DNA of 64,000 nt from positions 26,802 to 90,801 of the forward strand of contig CANQYM010000008.1 in NCBI GenBank assembly GCA_947628085.1, written 5' to 3'. The first letter of the stretch is position 1. Each line of letters starts with the position of its first letter. Positions 33,326-42,973 of this stretch are shown here, piece by piece. The stretch comes from an uncultured Clostridia bacterium. GTDB taxonomy: Bacteria; Bacillota; Clostridia; TANB77; CAG-508. The position numbers were made by a program, and so were the translations under genes. Under the pieces are notes generated by a model. That model ran no database searches and was not told the DNA's origin. It was given only the letters and a program-made list of their open reading frames with translations.

Positions 33326-33485
33326 AGATGTTTTGTATGGTTATATGTTTTTAGTAGTGCTTTGGTGTCGCAATCTTCTCTTTTAAAAATAAAGCAAAGG
33401 AAGATTGCTCCAATCGCCCTCCGCTCTCGCTTCGGTTGGTCGCTTACGCAGCACTACTAAAAATATATAACCACATAAAACATCT
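33326..33485. repeat. Dispersed hairpin element, copy B (core in minus orientation)
   Basis: 35-nt arms AGATGTTTTGTATGGTTATATGTTTTTAGTAGTGC / GCACTACTAAAAATATATAACCACATAAAACATCT (32/35 complementary) around the shared core. Confidence 0.88.
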
Positions 33486-33668
33486 TAAATATTAAAAATG
33501 GTAAGAACAACAAAAATAATGCAACCGTAGCTATAAAAAGAATAAAAATATATAGAAAGCATATAGACAGCAAGAATGTCAAAAATAGCAAAAATCAAAT
33601 AAAACGCGAAATAATCTTGATTTTTTTAAGAAAATTTACTATTATATAGATATAAAAAGGAGACAGAT

Positions 33669-34292
33669 ATGAATGAATTATTTGGATATCATAAAGAATT
33701 AAACATAAAAAAAATAATTATTGCTGGAATAATTATTTTATTCTTTATAGTTATTATTGTTGAACTGATAGGAATGCTTATTCATAAAGATTCCTACACA
33801 GATAAAGTTAGTGAAATAAGAGATAAAAATATTGAAGCTCAAAATCCAAATTCAGTTTTTTACAGCGAAAGTAAAAATGTTAGTTTAGAGCTTTCAAAAC
33901 AATATGGTCTCTCTCAATATCACACAACAAACGATTATTTAATCGAACTTAGATCTGAAAACAATCTTAATATATTCGTTTCTCATAGAAATAAAATCGA
34001 AAACAAACCTTTAGATCAAGTTGTATCAGCAGATTTACATTCATATATAGAAAACTATGCAAGCTATTCAAATTTGTCTCAAATTACTGAATTGAACATA
34101 AAAAATTATAATGGTTACACTTACAGTTTTCATTATTTAGATTCAAAAAATAATACTTCTTTTTATTTACAAGTTGTATGGATTGAAACAGATAATGGAT
34201 ATTATATTTTTGATATAGAATTTCCTCTAGATAGCTTAAATACCTATTCAAATATAATAAATGATAGTATTAGTTCATTTGTAATATATTAA
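33669..34292 (+). CDS. Hypothetical membrane-anchored protein
   Basis: 207 aa with an N-terminal TM; SD AAAGGAGA. Confidence 0.75.
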   Translation: MNELFGYHKELNIKKIIIAGIIILFFIVIIVELIGMLIHKDSYTDKVSEIRDKNIEAQNPNSVFYSESKNVSLELSKQYGLSQYHTTNDYLIELRSENNLNIFVSHRNKIENKPLDQVVSADLHSYIENYASYSNLSQITELNIKNYNGYTYSFHYLDSKNNTSFYLQVVWIETDNGYYIFDIEFPLDSLNTYSNIINDSISSFVIY

Positions 34293-34294
34293 TA

Positions 34295-34336
34295 AAAAAA
34301 CTTCTAATATAGGTTTCCATATTAGAAGTTTTTTAT
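34295..34336. terminator. Bidirectional terminator
   Basis: AAAACTTCTAATAT...ATATTAGAAGTTTT. Confidence 0.85.
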
Positions 34337-34338
34337 TT

Positions 34339-35484
34339 TTATTGTTTTTCTAATTCTTCCTTTGCTTTATTTTTATATTCTATAAAATCTCCTATAATTA
34401 ACTTTAAGAAAGCCATAACTGGAACTCCTAAGAACATTCCTAATATTCCAAAATATGCTCCTCCTATTGTTACTGCAAAAATAATTAATATAGGACTTAA
34501 ATTTAATGAATTTCCTAATATTTTTGGATTTATAATGTTTGCATCAATTTGTTGTAGTGCAATTACTACTATTCCTAACCAAATTGCCTGTCCAAATCCT
34601 CCAGTGAAGATTGTAATTATAATTGCTAATACAACTGCAATTATTGCTCCAAAGTATGGAATTATGTTGAATAATCCTATTATAAATCCAAGTAATGCTG
34701 CATATTTTACTTTCATTAATGCCATTGCTATAGAAGTTATTACTCCAACAACAATCGCATCTAATATTTGACTTGCTATAAATTTTAAAAATATGCTATT
34801 TGTTCTTACATAATATTTTGCAATAGCTCTATTTGTTTTCTTATCAAAAATAGCTTTTGAAAGATTTTGTAAAAAACTTTTTATATCTGATCTTTCTAGT
34901 AATATATAAACAGATACTACAATAGTTACAAATATATCAAATATTACATTTGCAGCTCCCATTATGCCTTTTATATATGAGCTAATATTATCTATGCTTA
35001 TTAAATTAATAATTTGTTCTACAAAATTAACTTCTTTTAAGTTCTTTACATATTCATTTAAATTTAATTTAACTAGTATTGAATCATTTTCTAAATTATC
35101 TAAATATTCTAAAGCTGTATTGTAATAATTAGGTATATTTTCAGCTAAATCCTTTATGCTAGTCATTACTGTTGGAATAATGAAATTAATTATTATGAAA
35201 ATTAATAATATAGCTAATATATAAACTACTAATACGCTTAATCCTCTAGCATGCTTTTTTATTATTTTTGGTTTTGCCTTTTCTATTGCCCTTTGAATTC
35301 CTCTACATGGCATATATAATATATATGCTACAAGTAAGGCCATAAAAAATGGCATTATTAAATTAAAGAAATCGCCTATTCCAGAAACTATTGAGCTTAC
35401 GCTGTCTATTGTTTTATAAACAACTATTGATGCAACTGCAAAAGAGAACCAGAATATCCATTTTTTCCATTCTTTATTTTTCAT
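34339..35484 (-). CDS. AI-2E family transporter
   Basis: Multi-TM; 'IIGLFNIIPYFGAIIAVVLAIIITI...DANIINPKILGNSLNLSPILIIFAVTIGG'. Confidence 0.92.
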   Translation of the reverse strand: MKNKEWKKWIFWFSFAVASIVVYKTIDSVSSIVSGIGDFFNLIMPFFMALLVAYILYMPCRGIQRAIEKAKPKIIKKHARGLSVLVVYILAILLIFIIINFIIPTVMTSIKDLAENIPNYYNTALEYLDNLENDSILVKLNLNEYVKNLKEVNFVEQIINLISIDNISSYIKGIMGAANVIFDIFVTIVVSVYILLERSDIKSFLQNLSKAIFDKKTNRAIAKYYVRTNSIFLKFIASQILDAIVVGVITSIAMALMKVKYAALLGFIIGLFNIIPYFGAIIAVVLAIIITIFTGGFGQAIWLGIVVIALQQIDANIINPKILGNSLNLSPILIIFAVTIGGAYFGILGMFLGVPVMAFLKLIIGDFIEYKNKAKEELEKQ

Positions 35485-35707
35485 AAAATTCTCCTAATTA
35501 TAATAAATACAATACTATTACTTTATATTATAAGCATTTTTATTATTTTTTCAATACGTATATTTATATTCCTTTTAAAACCATCTTTTTACAGTATCGG
35601 AAGCCCTTTGTTTGAGTTTTAGCAAGTTTTATATCTTTTTCTTTTCTTTTATATTACACATTTTACAAAGAGCCTATATACACATTATCTTTAGAATATG
35701 GAAAATT

Positions 35708-36070
35708 TTATCCAAATATATTCTTTAAATGGTTAATAAAGCTTGTGTTTTCTTTTATATATACTTCTATAATATCAAATCTTATTAAATCGTTATTTAA
35801 CCTATTTTTATAAACAAAATATTCTGTTGCTCTTAATAAATGATTTTTCTTCTTTAAATTTACTGCCTCTACTGGTTTACCAAATAAACTTGTTGTTCTT
35901 GTTTTTACTTCTACAAAAACATATTCCTCTTCATCTTTTGCTATAATATCTATTTCTCCTTGATATGTATGATAATTTCTTGCTAATATTTTATAATTCT
36001 TTTTTTGCAAATATTGAACTGCAATATCTTCTCCAAGTTTTCCTATGTCTTTATTATGATTGTTTTCTAT
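35708..36070 (-). CDS. YraN/UPF0102 family endonuclease-like protein; start uncertain (non-ATG, approximate)
   Basis: 'GEIDIIAKDEEEYVFVEVKTRT'. Upstream in-frame sequence adds NKDIGKLGEDIAVQYLQ, matching the family N-terminal G-x-x-GE-x-xA motif, but no ATG/GTG/TTG is in frame there. Confidence 0.75.
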   Translation of the reverse strand: MENNHNKDIGKLGEDIAVQYLQKKNYKILARNYHTYQGEIDIIAKDEEEYVFVEVKTRTTSLFGKPVEAVNLKKKNHLLRATEYFVYKNRLNNDLIRFDIIEVYIKENTSFINHLKNIFG

Positions 36071-36102
36071 TTTTTTATATCCTTTCTTAAAAAATTTTGA
36101 AC

Positions 36103-36966
36103 TTAGCTAACAATATAGTATCTTCCGCTTATATCTTGAAATACTAAATCTTCTAATTGCATTTGTGCAATTAAATGTATGCAATTAAATAATTCTAAAT
36201 TTAGCTCATTTACTATCTCTTCCAAATATTTTGGTTCTTTTTTTAACAAGTAATATATCTTCCTATATTCTTTCTTTATATGCATCTTTTTGCAACTTAC
36301 ATTTTTTCTAATTCTTATTTTAAAATTATTATAGTTTTCTAATATATCTTCTACAGTTGTTGTTAAAATTGCTCCTTCTTTTATTAATCTATTTACTCCC
36401 ATTCCTACTGTGCTATCTAGTTTTCCTGGTATTGCAAAAACTTTTTTACCTTGTTCTATCGCAAGTCTTGCTGTTATGCTAGTGCCACTTCTATATGCTG
36501 CCTCAATAACTAGCACTCCCTCTGAAATTGCTGTTATTATTCTGTTTCTTTTTGGAAAGTTTTCTTTGTTTGGTTTTATGTTTTTTTCATATTCTGTTAT
36601 TATTAATCCTTTATTTTCTATTATTTTATTAAATAGCTCTAAATTGCTTTCAGGATATATATTTTCAAATCCACTTCCTAGTACAGCTATTGTTTTTCCT
36701 CCATATTCTAATGATGTTTTATGTGCTATACTATCTGTTCCAATAGCCATTCCGCTTACTATTGGAATGTTTCTTAGAACTAATTCTTTAGTAAAATTTT
36801 CACAATTTTTTATGCCATATTCACTAATTCTTCTACTTCCAACAATAGCAAAAGATTCCTCATATAAAAGATTTTTGTTTCCTATGTAATATAGCTTCTC
36901 TGGAGAATTTTTTATTCTTTTTAATTTCTCTGGAAATTCTTCTTTTGTTAATATTTTGTAATCCAT
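36103..36966 (-). CDS. dprA: DNA-processing protein DprA
   Basis: 'AIVGSRRISEYG', 'SGMAIGTDSIAHKTSLEYGGKTIAVLGSG', 'YRSGTSITARLAIEQGKKVFAIPG'. Confidence 0.94.
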   Translation of the reverse strand: MDYKILTKEEFPEKLKRIKNSPEKLYYIGNKNLLYEESFAIVGSRRISEYGIKNCENFTKELVLRNIPIVSGMAIGTDSIAHKTSLEYGGKTIAVLGSGFENIYPESNLELFNKIIENKGLIITEYEKNIKPNKENFPKRNRIITAISEGVLVIEAAYRSGTSITARLAIEQGKKVFAIPGKLDSTVGMGVNRLIKEGAILTTTVEDILENYNNFKIRIRKNVSCKKMHIKKEYRKIYYLLKKEPKYLEEIVNELNLELFNCIHLIAQMQLEDLVFQDISGRYYIVS

Positions 36967-37048
36967 AATTCACCTCATTTTTTTATTTGTTATAAGTTTT
37001 TTAAGCATTTTACTTTCTTCACATAGCTTATCAAATTTTTTTGCGTTT

Positions 37049-38566
37049 TTACAATTTGTCCAAACTTCTATATTGTATTGCTTCTAATATGTAATTTTCT
37101 GTTAATATTTCTTCTCCTCCTAAATCTGCAATGCTTCTCGCAACTTTTAAAATTTTGTAATAACTTCTAGTACTTAAATTTGCTTTTTCGAAATATATCT
37201 TCAAAACTTTCTTTGCTTTTTCATTTAGAATACAATATTTTTCTATTAAATTTGGTGTTAATTCAGAGTTTGAATATATACCATCTTTTCTATATCTTTC
37301 TAGTTGTAAGTTTCTAGCAAAATTTACTCTTTTTCTTATTTCTTCAGAAGTTTCTTCTTTCTCATTTAATATCTCATCATATTTAATAAAAGGCACTTTT
37401 ATATGCATATCAAATCTGTCTATTAACGGTCCACTTAATTTAGCCTGATATTGTTTTCTTTGCAATTCTGTACATGTACATTCTCTTATTTTACTTCCGT
37501 AATACCCACAAGGACACGGATTCATGCTTGCAATTAGCATAAAATTTGAAGGATAAGAAACATTAAATTCGATTCTACTTATATTTACTTTTTTATCTTC
37601 AATTGGTGTTCTTAGCACCTCTAAAGTATTTCTATTAAATTCCAAAAACTCATCTAAAAACAAAACTCCTAAGTGTGCTAGACTTACTTCCCCAGGTTTG
37701 GGAATTTTTCCTCCTCCTATTAATGCTGTTTCTGTAATAGTATGGTGTGGGCTTCTAAATGGTCTTTTATTAATTAAACTTTTATTGTTTAAGTTATTAG
37801 AAATGCTATGTATTTTAGTTATTTCTAGAGCCTCTTCAAAACTTAACTTTGGTAAAATAGTATTTAATCTTTTTGCCATCATAGTTTTTCCACTTCCGGG
37901 AACTCCAATAAGTAAAGAATTATGACTTCCCGTAGCAGATATTTCTAATGCTCTTTTAACTAACTTTTGACCTTTAACTTCTGAAAAATCCAATTGATAG
38001 TTTTCAGCATTTTCAAGTAAATTATTTATATCAATTTGCTCTGGTTCTATTAAAGTTCTATCATTTAAGTAATTTATTACTTCTTCTAAATTATTAACTC
38101 CGATAACCCTCATGTTTTCTACAATTGCTGCTTCTTTTGCATTTTCTTTTGGCAAAATAATTTCTTCTATTCCTAATTTAGAAGCTTCAATACATATTGG
38201 CAAAATTCCATTTACTCTATTTATGCTACCATCTAAAGAAAGTTCTCCTACAAAAATAGTTTTTGAATAGTCCTTATTTTTAATAATTTTCATAGATATT
38301 AGTACGCCTACGCATATTGCTAAATCTAAAATTGCTCCTGTTTTTTTAATTGATGATGGTGAAAGATTTATAATGTATTTTCTGCTTAAAACATCTATAC
38401 CACAATTTTTAATTGCAGTTTTTACTCTTTCTTTCGCTTCCCTAATATTAGCATCTGGAAGTCCAACAATTTCCCAACAAGGCATACCTGCTGAAATATC
38501 TGTTTCAACATCAATTAAGAAACCATTTAGTCCTTGAAGAGCAAGGCTTTTTACAATTGATAGCAA
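37049..38566 (-). CDS. YifB/ComM family Mg chelatase-like AAA ATPase
   Basis: 'LLIGVPGSGKTMMAKRLNTILP', 'RPFRSPHHTITETALIGGG', 'CPCGYYG'. Confidence 0.95.
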   Translation of the reverse strand: MLSIVKSLALQGLNGFLIDVETDISAGMPCWEIVGLPDANIREAKERVKTAIKNCGIDVLSRKYIINLSPSSIKKTGAILDLAICVGVLISMKIIKNKDYSKTIFVGELSLDGSINRVNGILPICIEASKLGIEEIILPKENAKEAAIVENMRVIGVNNLEEVINYLNDRTLIEPEQIDINNLLENAENYQLDFSEVKGQKLVKRALEISATGSHNSLLIGVPGSGKTMMAKRLNTILPKLSFEEALEITKIHSISNNLNNKSLINKRPFRSPHHTITETALIGGGKIPKPGEVSLAHLGVLFLDEFLEFNRNTLEVLRTPIEDKKVNISRIEFNVSYPSNFMLIASMNPCPCGYYGSKIRECTCTELQRKQYQAKLSGPLIDRFDMHIKVPFIKYDEILNEKEETSEEIRKRVNFARNLQLERYRKDGIYSNSELTPNLIEKYCILNEKAKKVLKIYFEKANLSTRSYYKILKVARSIADLGGEEILTENYILEAIQYRSLDKL

Positions 38567-38809
38567 AAAAACACTCCTCCTTTATAAAAAGTTTTATTTA
38601 ATTTTTAATCTTTTTGAAAAAATTTGGCGAACGCCTAAGATTTTTTGATATAAATTTCAAGTATAATACTATAATTATTTTCTTGTGTCAAGATTTTTTT
38701 ATTTTTTATTATAAAAATCTCTTACTTTATATACTTATTTTAATAAGTAATTCTTTTGTAAATAAACTATGAATACACTTTTTATAATCATTTTGCTTGC
38801 AGTATATAG

Positions 38810-38973
38810 TAATAAATCTTGCTTATTTAAATATATTATTTTAGTAAGTGACGCGCAGCGACCAAACGAAGCGTAAGCGAAGTGCGATTGGAGCAATTTT
38901 CTTTTGATAAAAAGAAAATTGTGACAGCAAGTCACGTTATAAAATAATATATTTAAATAAGCAAGTGTTATTA
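38810..38973. repeat. Dispersed hairpin element, copy C (core in plus orientation)
   Basis: Arms CTTGCTTATTTAAATATATTATTTTAGTAAGTGAC / GTCACGTTATAAAATAATATATTTAAATAAGCAAG (32/35 complementary, weaker extension to 43 nt) around the shared core. Confidence 0.88.
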
Positions 38974-39028
38974 AAAAAACTCGATTCTAAAATCGAGTTT
39001 TAATCTATTTAATAATTACAAAACATTT

Positions 39029-40003
39029 TTATTGATATACATAGCACTCTAAATTTCTTCTTCCAAATTGTATTGCAGCTTGATGTGAGCCCATATAAAT
39101 ATCTATTCTGTTATTTGATATTGCTCCACCTCTATCTTCAACAACAAACCATCCTCCATTTGGCTTGTCTGCCAAAGCAGGAATATAAATAACTGTTCCG
39201 ATAGGATATCCTTTTCCAGCAGCTACTGTATACCACTCTTTTGCTTTTGCTCCAGAACTTGTTATTCCGTTTGTTTTTCCCGTACACTTTACACAAGCAC
39301 AATATGCTGATGTGTTTAATGTTACAACTTTTGGTGTCATTCCGCTAACACTTGCTTCTAAAGTTCCAGCAGAATAAGTTTCACTTCTATTTCTAGATCT
39401 AGAAACAATTTTTGTAGATATTTGTATTATTCTATCTACTGGTTCTTGTAAAACTGTTTCTGATATAACTGTTCTTTCAATTTCTACATCATCTTGAAAC
39501 TTAACTTTATATTTAATTTCTTTTAACCCTTTTTTACCTTCTTGAAGAACTGTATCTTTCGTTTCAGTTCCTATTGTTGAAACATCTTTGGTTATCGTTT
39601 CATAAGGTATTTCAACTTGCTCTGTAATTATTTTTTCAGTTATTGTAACATATTTTCCAAGAATTTCCTCTGTTGATACGTTTTGAACCTCTTCTCCTAC
39701 AACAACTTTTTCTTGATTAGCTTTAGAAATTGTAATAGTTTTAGTATAATCAATTTTAGAATCTTCTTTTGGATAAACAACCTCATCTGGCAATACTATA
39801 ATGTGATTTTCTGACAAAATATCTGATACTGTTGTGTTAGATGTCATAACTGTTATTCCATAATCTTCTGGAAACACAATTGTAACATAATTAATATCTG
39901 ATTTTGAGGCCTTTACTCCAATTGTTAATAAGCAAATTAAAATAATACTTACAAAAACAATTTTTCTAATTATCTTTATAGATAATTTTTGCCATGTTTT
40001 CAT
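39029..40003 (-). CDS. G5 / 3D domain-containing protein (YabE/Rpf-like cell-wall protein)
   Basis: DUF348-like N-terminus, 'VEIERTVISETVLQEPVDRII' G5, 'TSAYCACVKCTGKTNGITSSGAKAKEWYTVAAGKGYPIGTVIYIP...VEDRGGAISNNRIDIYM' 3D domain. Confidence 0.93.
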   Translation of the reverse strand: MKTWQKLSIKIIRKIVFVSIILICLLTIGVKASKSDINYVTIVFPEDYGITVMTSNTTVSDILSENHIIVLPDEVVYPKEDSKIDYTKTITISKANQEKVVVGEEVQNVSTEEILGKYVTITEKIITEQVEIPYETITKDVSTIGTETKDTVLQEGKKGLKEIKYKVKFQDDVEIERTVISETVLQEPVDRIIQISTKIVSRSRNRSETYSAGTLEASVSGMTPKVVTLNTSAYCACVKCTGKTNGITSSGAKAKEWYTVAAGKGYPIGTVIYIPALADKPNGGWFVVEDRGGAISNNRIDIYMGSHQAAIQFGRRNLECYVYQ

Positions 40004-40159
40004 AAATCTCCTCCTTAAAATTGCAACGCAATTATACTATTAAATCAGTATTTTGTCAATTAAAGGTTCTTTTTCTATCTTATCTCTCTAGCTTTTTTTC
40101 TTTAATTTTATTTCTCTAATTCTATTTTTTCTCTTTAATATATTTAGCTTAACTCAGTT

Positions 40160-41050
40160 TTAACGTAAGTTTTCTAAAGCTTGTATCCTATCTGCAGTTG
40201 ATGGATGTGTTGAAAATAAACTTGTTTTTTCTCTTTTGTTTTTAAATGGATTTACAATATACATATGTGCTTCTGCATTACTTGCTACATCTAAATCTTC
40301 TTCATCTGAACTTAGTTTCCTTAAGGCAGATATTAGTCCATCTGGATTTCTTGTAAAAGATACTGCTGTTGCATCTGCTAAATATTCTCTTCTTCTTGAT
40401 ACCGCTAATTGTATTATTTGTGAAACAATTGGTGAAATAATAAGAAAGATTAATCCTAAAAGTAAAATTATTACATTCGCTCCACTACTATCATTATCTC
40501 TACTACTTCTTCTACTTCTAAAAGACATTCTAATAAAAAAGTCTGATAACATTATAACAAATCCTACCATTACACTTATAACTGCAGAAAGTCTTATGTC
40601 ATAATTTTTTATGTGTGATAGCTCATGTGCTATAACGCCCTCTAATTCATAATAATCTAATTTTTCTAATAATCCTTGCGTAACACAAATTATAGCATTT
40701 TCTGGATTTCTTCCTGTTGCGAAAGCATTTGGTTGCATAGAATCTACTACATACAATCTAGGTTTGTTAGTAAGCCCAGATGTAATCATTAATCCGTCTA
40801 ATATATTAGTAAGTTGTAAATCTTCTTCTTTTGTAGCTGGCCTTGCCCTAACAGATGCTAGTACAACTTTATCGCAATTATAGTATGTTGCAATAGTAGA
40901 TATTATTGAAAAAGTTAATGCTATTACTATAGCATATTCACTATATCCAAAAGCATAACATAAAAAATATATAATTAATGTTATCATGCTTAAAAAAACA
41001 AAAACTATAATTCCGGTTTTAATTTTATTCTTCTTTATATCTTCATACAT
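40160..41050 (-). CDS. htpX: M48 family metallopeptidase HtpX-like
   Basis: 'GVIAHELSHIKNYD' zinc motif; multi-TM. Confidence 0.92.
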   Translation of the reverse strand: MYEDIKKNKIKTGIIVFVFLSMITLIIYFLCYAFGYSEYAIVIALTFSIISTIATYYNCDKVVLASVRARPATKEEDLQLTNILDGLMITSGLTNKPRLYVVDSMQPNAFATGRNPENAIICVTQGLLEKLDYYELEGVIAHELSHIKNYDIRLSAVISVMVGFVIMLSDFFIRMSFRSRRSSRDNDSSGANVIILLLGLIFLIISPIVSQIIQLAVSRRREYLADATAVSFTRNPDGLISALRKLSSDEEDLDVASNAEAHMYIVNPFKNKREKTSLFSTHPSTADRIQALENLR

Positions 41051-41102
41051 AATTTAATTTTCCTTTGATGTATTTAGGTTTTTAAGCTCACCTATAAAAC
41101 TT

Positions 41103-41139
41103 AAAAACCGCTATTTCAGATTGAAGTAGCGGTTTTTTT
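41103..41139 (-). terminator. Hairpin/terminator between lemA and htpX
   Basis: AAAACCGCTA...TAGCGGTTTTTTT. Confidence 0.7.
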
Positions 41140-41140
41140 A

Positions 41141-41707
41141 TTATTTGCTAAAATCTACTTTAACATTTTGTTTAGCTTCTTCAGAATCTACTTTAAATAA
41201 TTCTTCTGGTTTAAAATTAAACATTGAAGCGATAATATTTGTTGGTATTGTTTGTAGTTTTGTATTATACATTGTAACTGTATCGTTATAAAATTGTCTT
41301 GCATAAGAAATCTTATTTTCTGTACTTCTTAACTCTTCTTGTAATGTTGAAAAGTTTTGATTTGCTTTTAAATCTGGATAATTTTCTGAAACGGCCATAA
41401 TTGTTTTTAAAGCACCGCTTAATTGATTATCTAAGTTTGCTTTTTCTGCAACAGTATTTGCTCCTGCCCAAGATGTTCTTAATTCTGTAACTTTTGTAAG
41501 TGTTTCTTGCTCATGTGTCATATATCCTTTAACTGTTTCAACTAAGTTTGGAATTAAATCAAATCTTCTTTGTAATTGAACATCTATTTGACTCCAAGCA
41601 TTTTTTACTCTATTTCTAGATTGTACTAATCCATTATAAAGCATTATTAATACTAAAAGTATTACTACTATTATTATAATTGCTATTATCATATTTTTTT
41701 CCTCCAT
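41141..41707 (-). CDS. lemA: LemA family protein
   Basis: '[39 protein letters not shown]'. Confidence 0.95.
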   Translation of the reverse strand: MEEKNMIIAIIIIVVILLVLIMLYNGLVQSRNRVKNAWSQIDVQLQRRFDLIPNLVETVKGYMTHEQETLTKVTELRTSWAGANTVAEKANLDNQLSGALKTIMAVSENYPDLKANQNFSTLQEELRSTENKISYARQFYNDTVTMYNTKLQTIPTNIIASMFNFKPEELFKVDSEEAKQNVKVDFSK

Positions 41708-41788
41708 CTAAAATTTATATTATTATATCACATACTATATTTTATGCAATACTTCTAAATTTATTTTCTTTTTCATTTTTTTAACATA

Positions 41789-41828
41789 AAAAGAAGAGAT
41801 AGCTTCTGATTGCTATCTCTTCAGGGAT
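41789..41828 (-). terminator. Terminator downstream of the cohesin gene
   Basis: AGAGATAGC/GCTATCTCT with a U-rich tract on the minus strand. Confidence 0.8.
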
Positions 41829-41852
41829 TACATTCATTATTTAAAGAAAATA

Positions 41853-42893
41853 TTAAATGTCTTTATATTTGATATATCTATTATAGCTTATATATGCAAC
41901 TATAATTAATACTATCAAAGGTATCATTATCATTTGTGCACCTGTTTTTGGTAATGATTTTGAAGCTGTTCCGCTTGCTTCATTATTTACAGTTCCATTA
42001 GAATTACTGTTTGTATTTGTGTTTCCTCTAGTATTAGTATTAGTATTAGTGTTTCTATTTGTATTTGTGTTTGTATTTCCGTTTCCATTTCCATTATTAT
42101 TTGTATTATTATTGTTATTGTTATTATTGTTGTTATTATTATTTACATTTTCATTTTTATTATCATTATTATTATCATTATCACTAGGTTTTTGATCATT
42201 TGGATTAGATGGATTTGTTGGATTATCTGGTGTTACTGGAGTTGATGAATCAGAAGTAATTGTTAAATTTATGTTTTTTGATAAATCTTCTGCAATTCTA
42301 CCTTCTTCAACAGATGTTGAGAATAGTGTGAAATTTGAGAAAGATATTGCATTTTGTATTTGTCCTTCAGAAACATTTGATTTAACTTTAAAATCTATTT
42401 TTAATAATTCTGTATCTGAAGAAATACCATTTGCTAAATCTATTAGTATTTTAACATTGTTATTTCCTGATGGTTTAGCATTAAATACTACACATGCACT
42501 TGTATCTGAAACATTTTTACCATCTGTAACATCTTCAACTTTTAATGTTTCAGATCCTATTTTAACATTACCATCTGCATCTTTTTGTATATTTTCTACT
42601 GTGATTGTTTCAAATATACTAGTATTATAATTTATATATCCTTCTATTGTTCCAATTTTTTCATCTTCACCTACATCTACTAATGATAAGGTTGCTGTAA
42701 CAGTTTCTCCTTTTTTTACACTTGATTTAGAAACTGTTGCTCCTATATTAGAACTAGCAGCATATACGCTTGTACTTATTAACAGTATTGAAACTAACAC
42801 TTGTAATAATATTAACTTACATTTTTTCATAATATTTATTCTCCTCATTCGCTTATACAATATAAGAATAACATTTATAAATTTAAAAATCAA
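41853..42893 (-). CDS. Cohesin-domain surface protein with an N/T-rich linker and LPKTG sortase anchor
   Basis: Signal peptide, cohesin-like beta domain ('SVKKGETVTATLSLVDVGEDEKIGTIEGYINYN...'), poly-N/TN linker, 'SLPKTGAQMIMIPLIVLIIVAYISYNRYIKYKDI'. Confidence 0.85.
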   Translation of the reverse strand: MIFKFINVILILYKRMRRINIMKKCKLILLQVLVSILLISTSVYAASSNIGATVSKSSVKKGETVTATLSLVDVGEDEKIGTIEGYINYNTSIFETITVENIQKDADGNVKIGSETLKVEDVTDGKNVSDTSACVVFNAKPSGNNNVKILIDLANGISSDTELLKIDFKVKSNVSEGQIQNAISFSNFTLFSTSVEEGRIAEDLSKNINLTITSDSSTPVTPDNPTNPSNPNDQKPSDNDNNNDNKNENVNNNNNNNNNNNNNTNNNGNGNGNTNTNTNRNTNTNTNTRGNTNTNSNSNGTVNNEASGTASKSLPKTGAQMIMIPLIVLIIVAYISYNRYIKYKDI

Positions 42894-42926
42894 TACTTTT
42901 TTTTACCATATTCGACTTTTATTTTA

Positions 42927-42964
42927 TAGATAATTAGGTAATCAAATGGTTACCTAATTATCTA
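42927..42964. terminator. Perfect 15-bp hairpin between the dockerin and cohesin genes
   Basis: TAGATAATTAGGTAA/TTACCTAATTATCTA. Confidence 0.6.
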
Positions 42965-42973
42965 ATTTTTTTA

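Noticed and set aside
38735-38935. 66-aa minus-strand ORF
   Set aside because: Overlaps hairpin element copy C; the composition is explained by the repeat, with no family resemblance.
42060-42180. Possible CRISPR-like or microsatellite array in the poly-Asn region
   Set aside because: Simple AAT/AAC codon repeats encoding the N/T-rich linker of the cohesin protein; no spacers.
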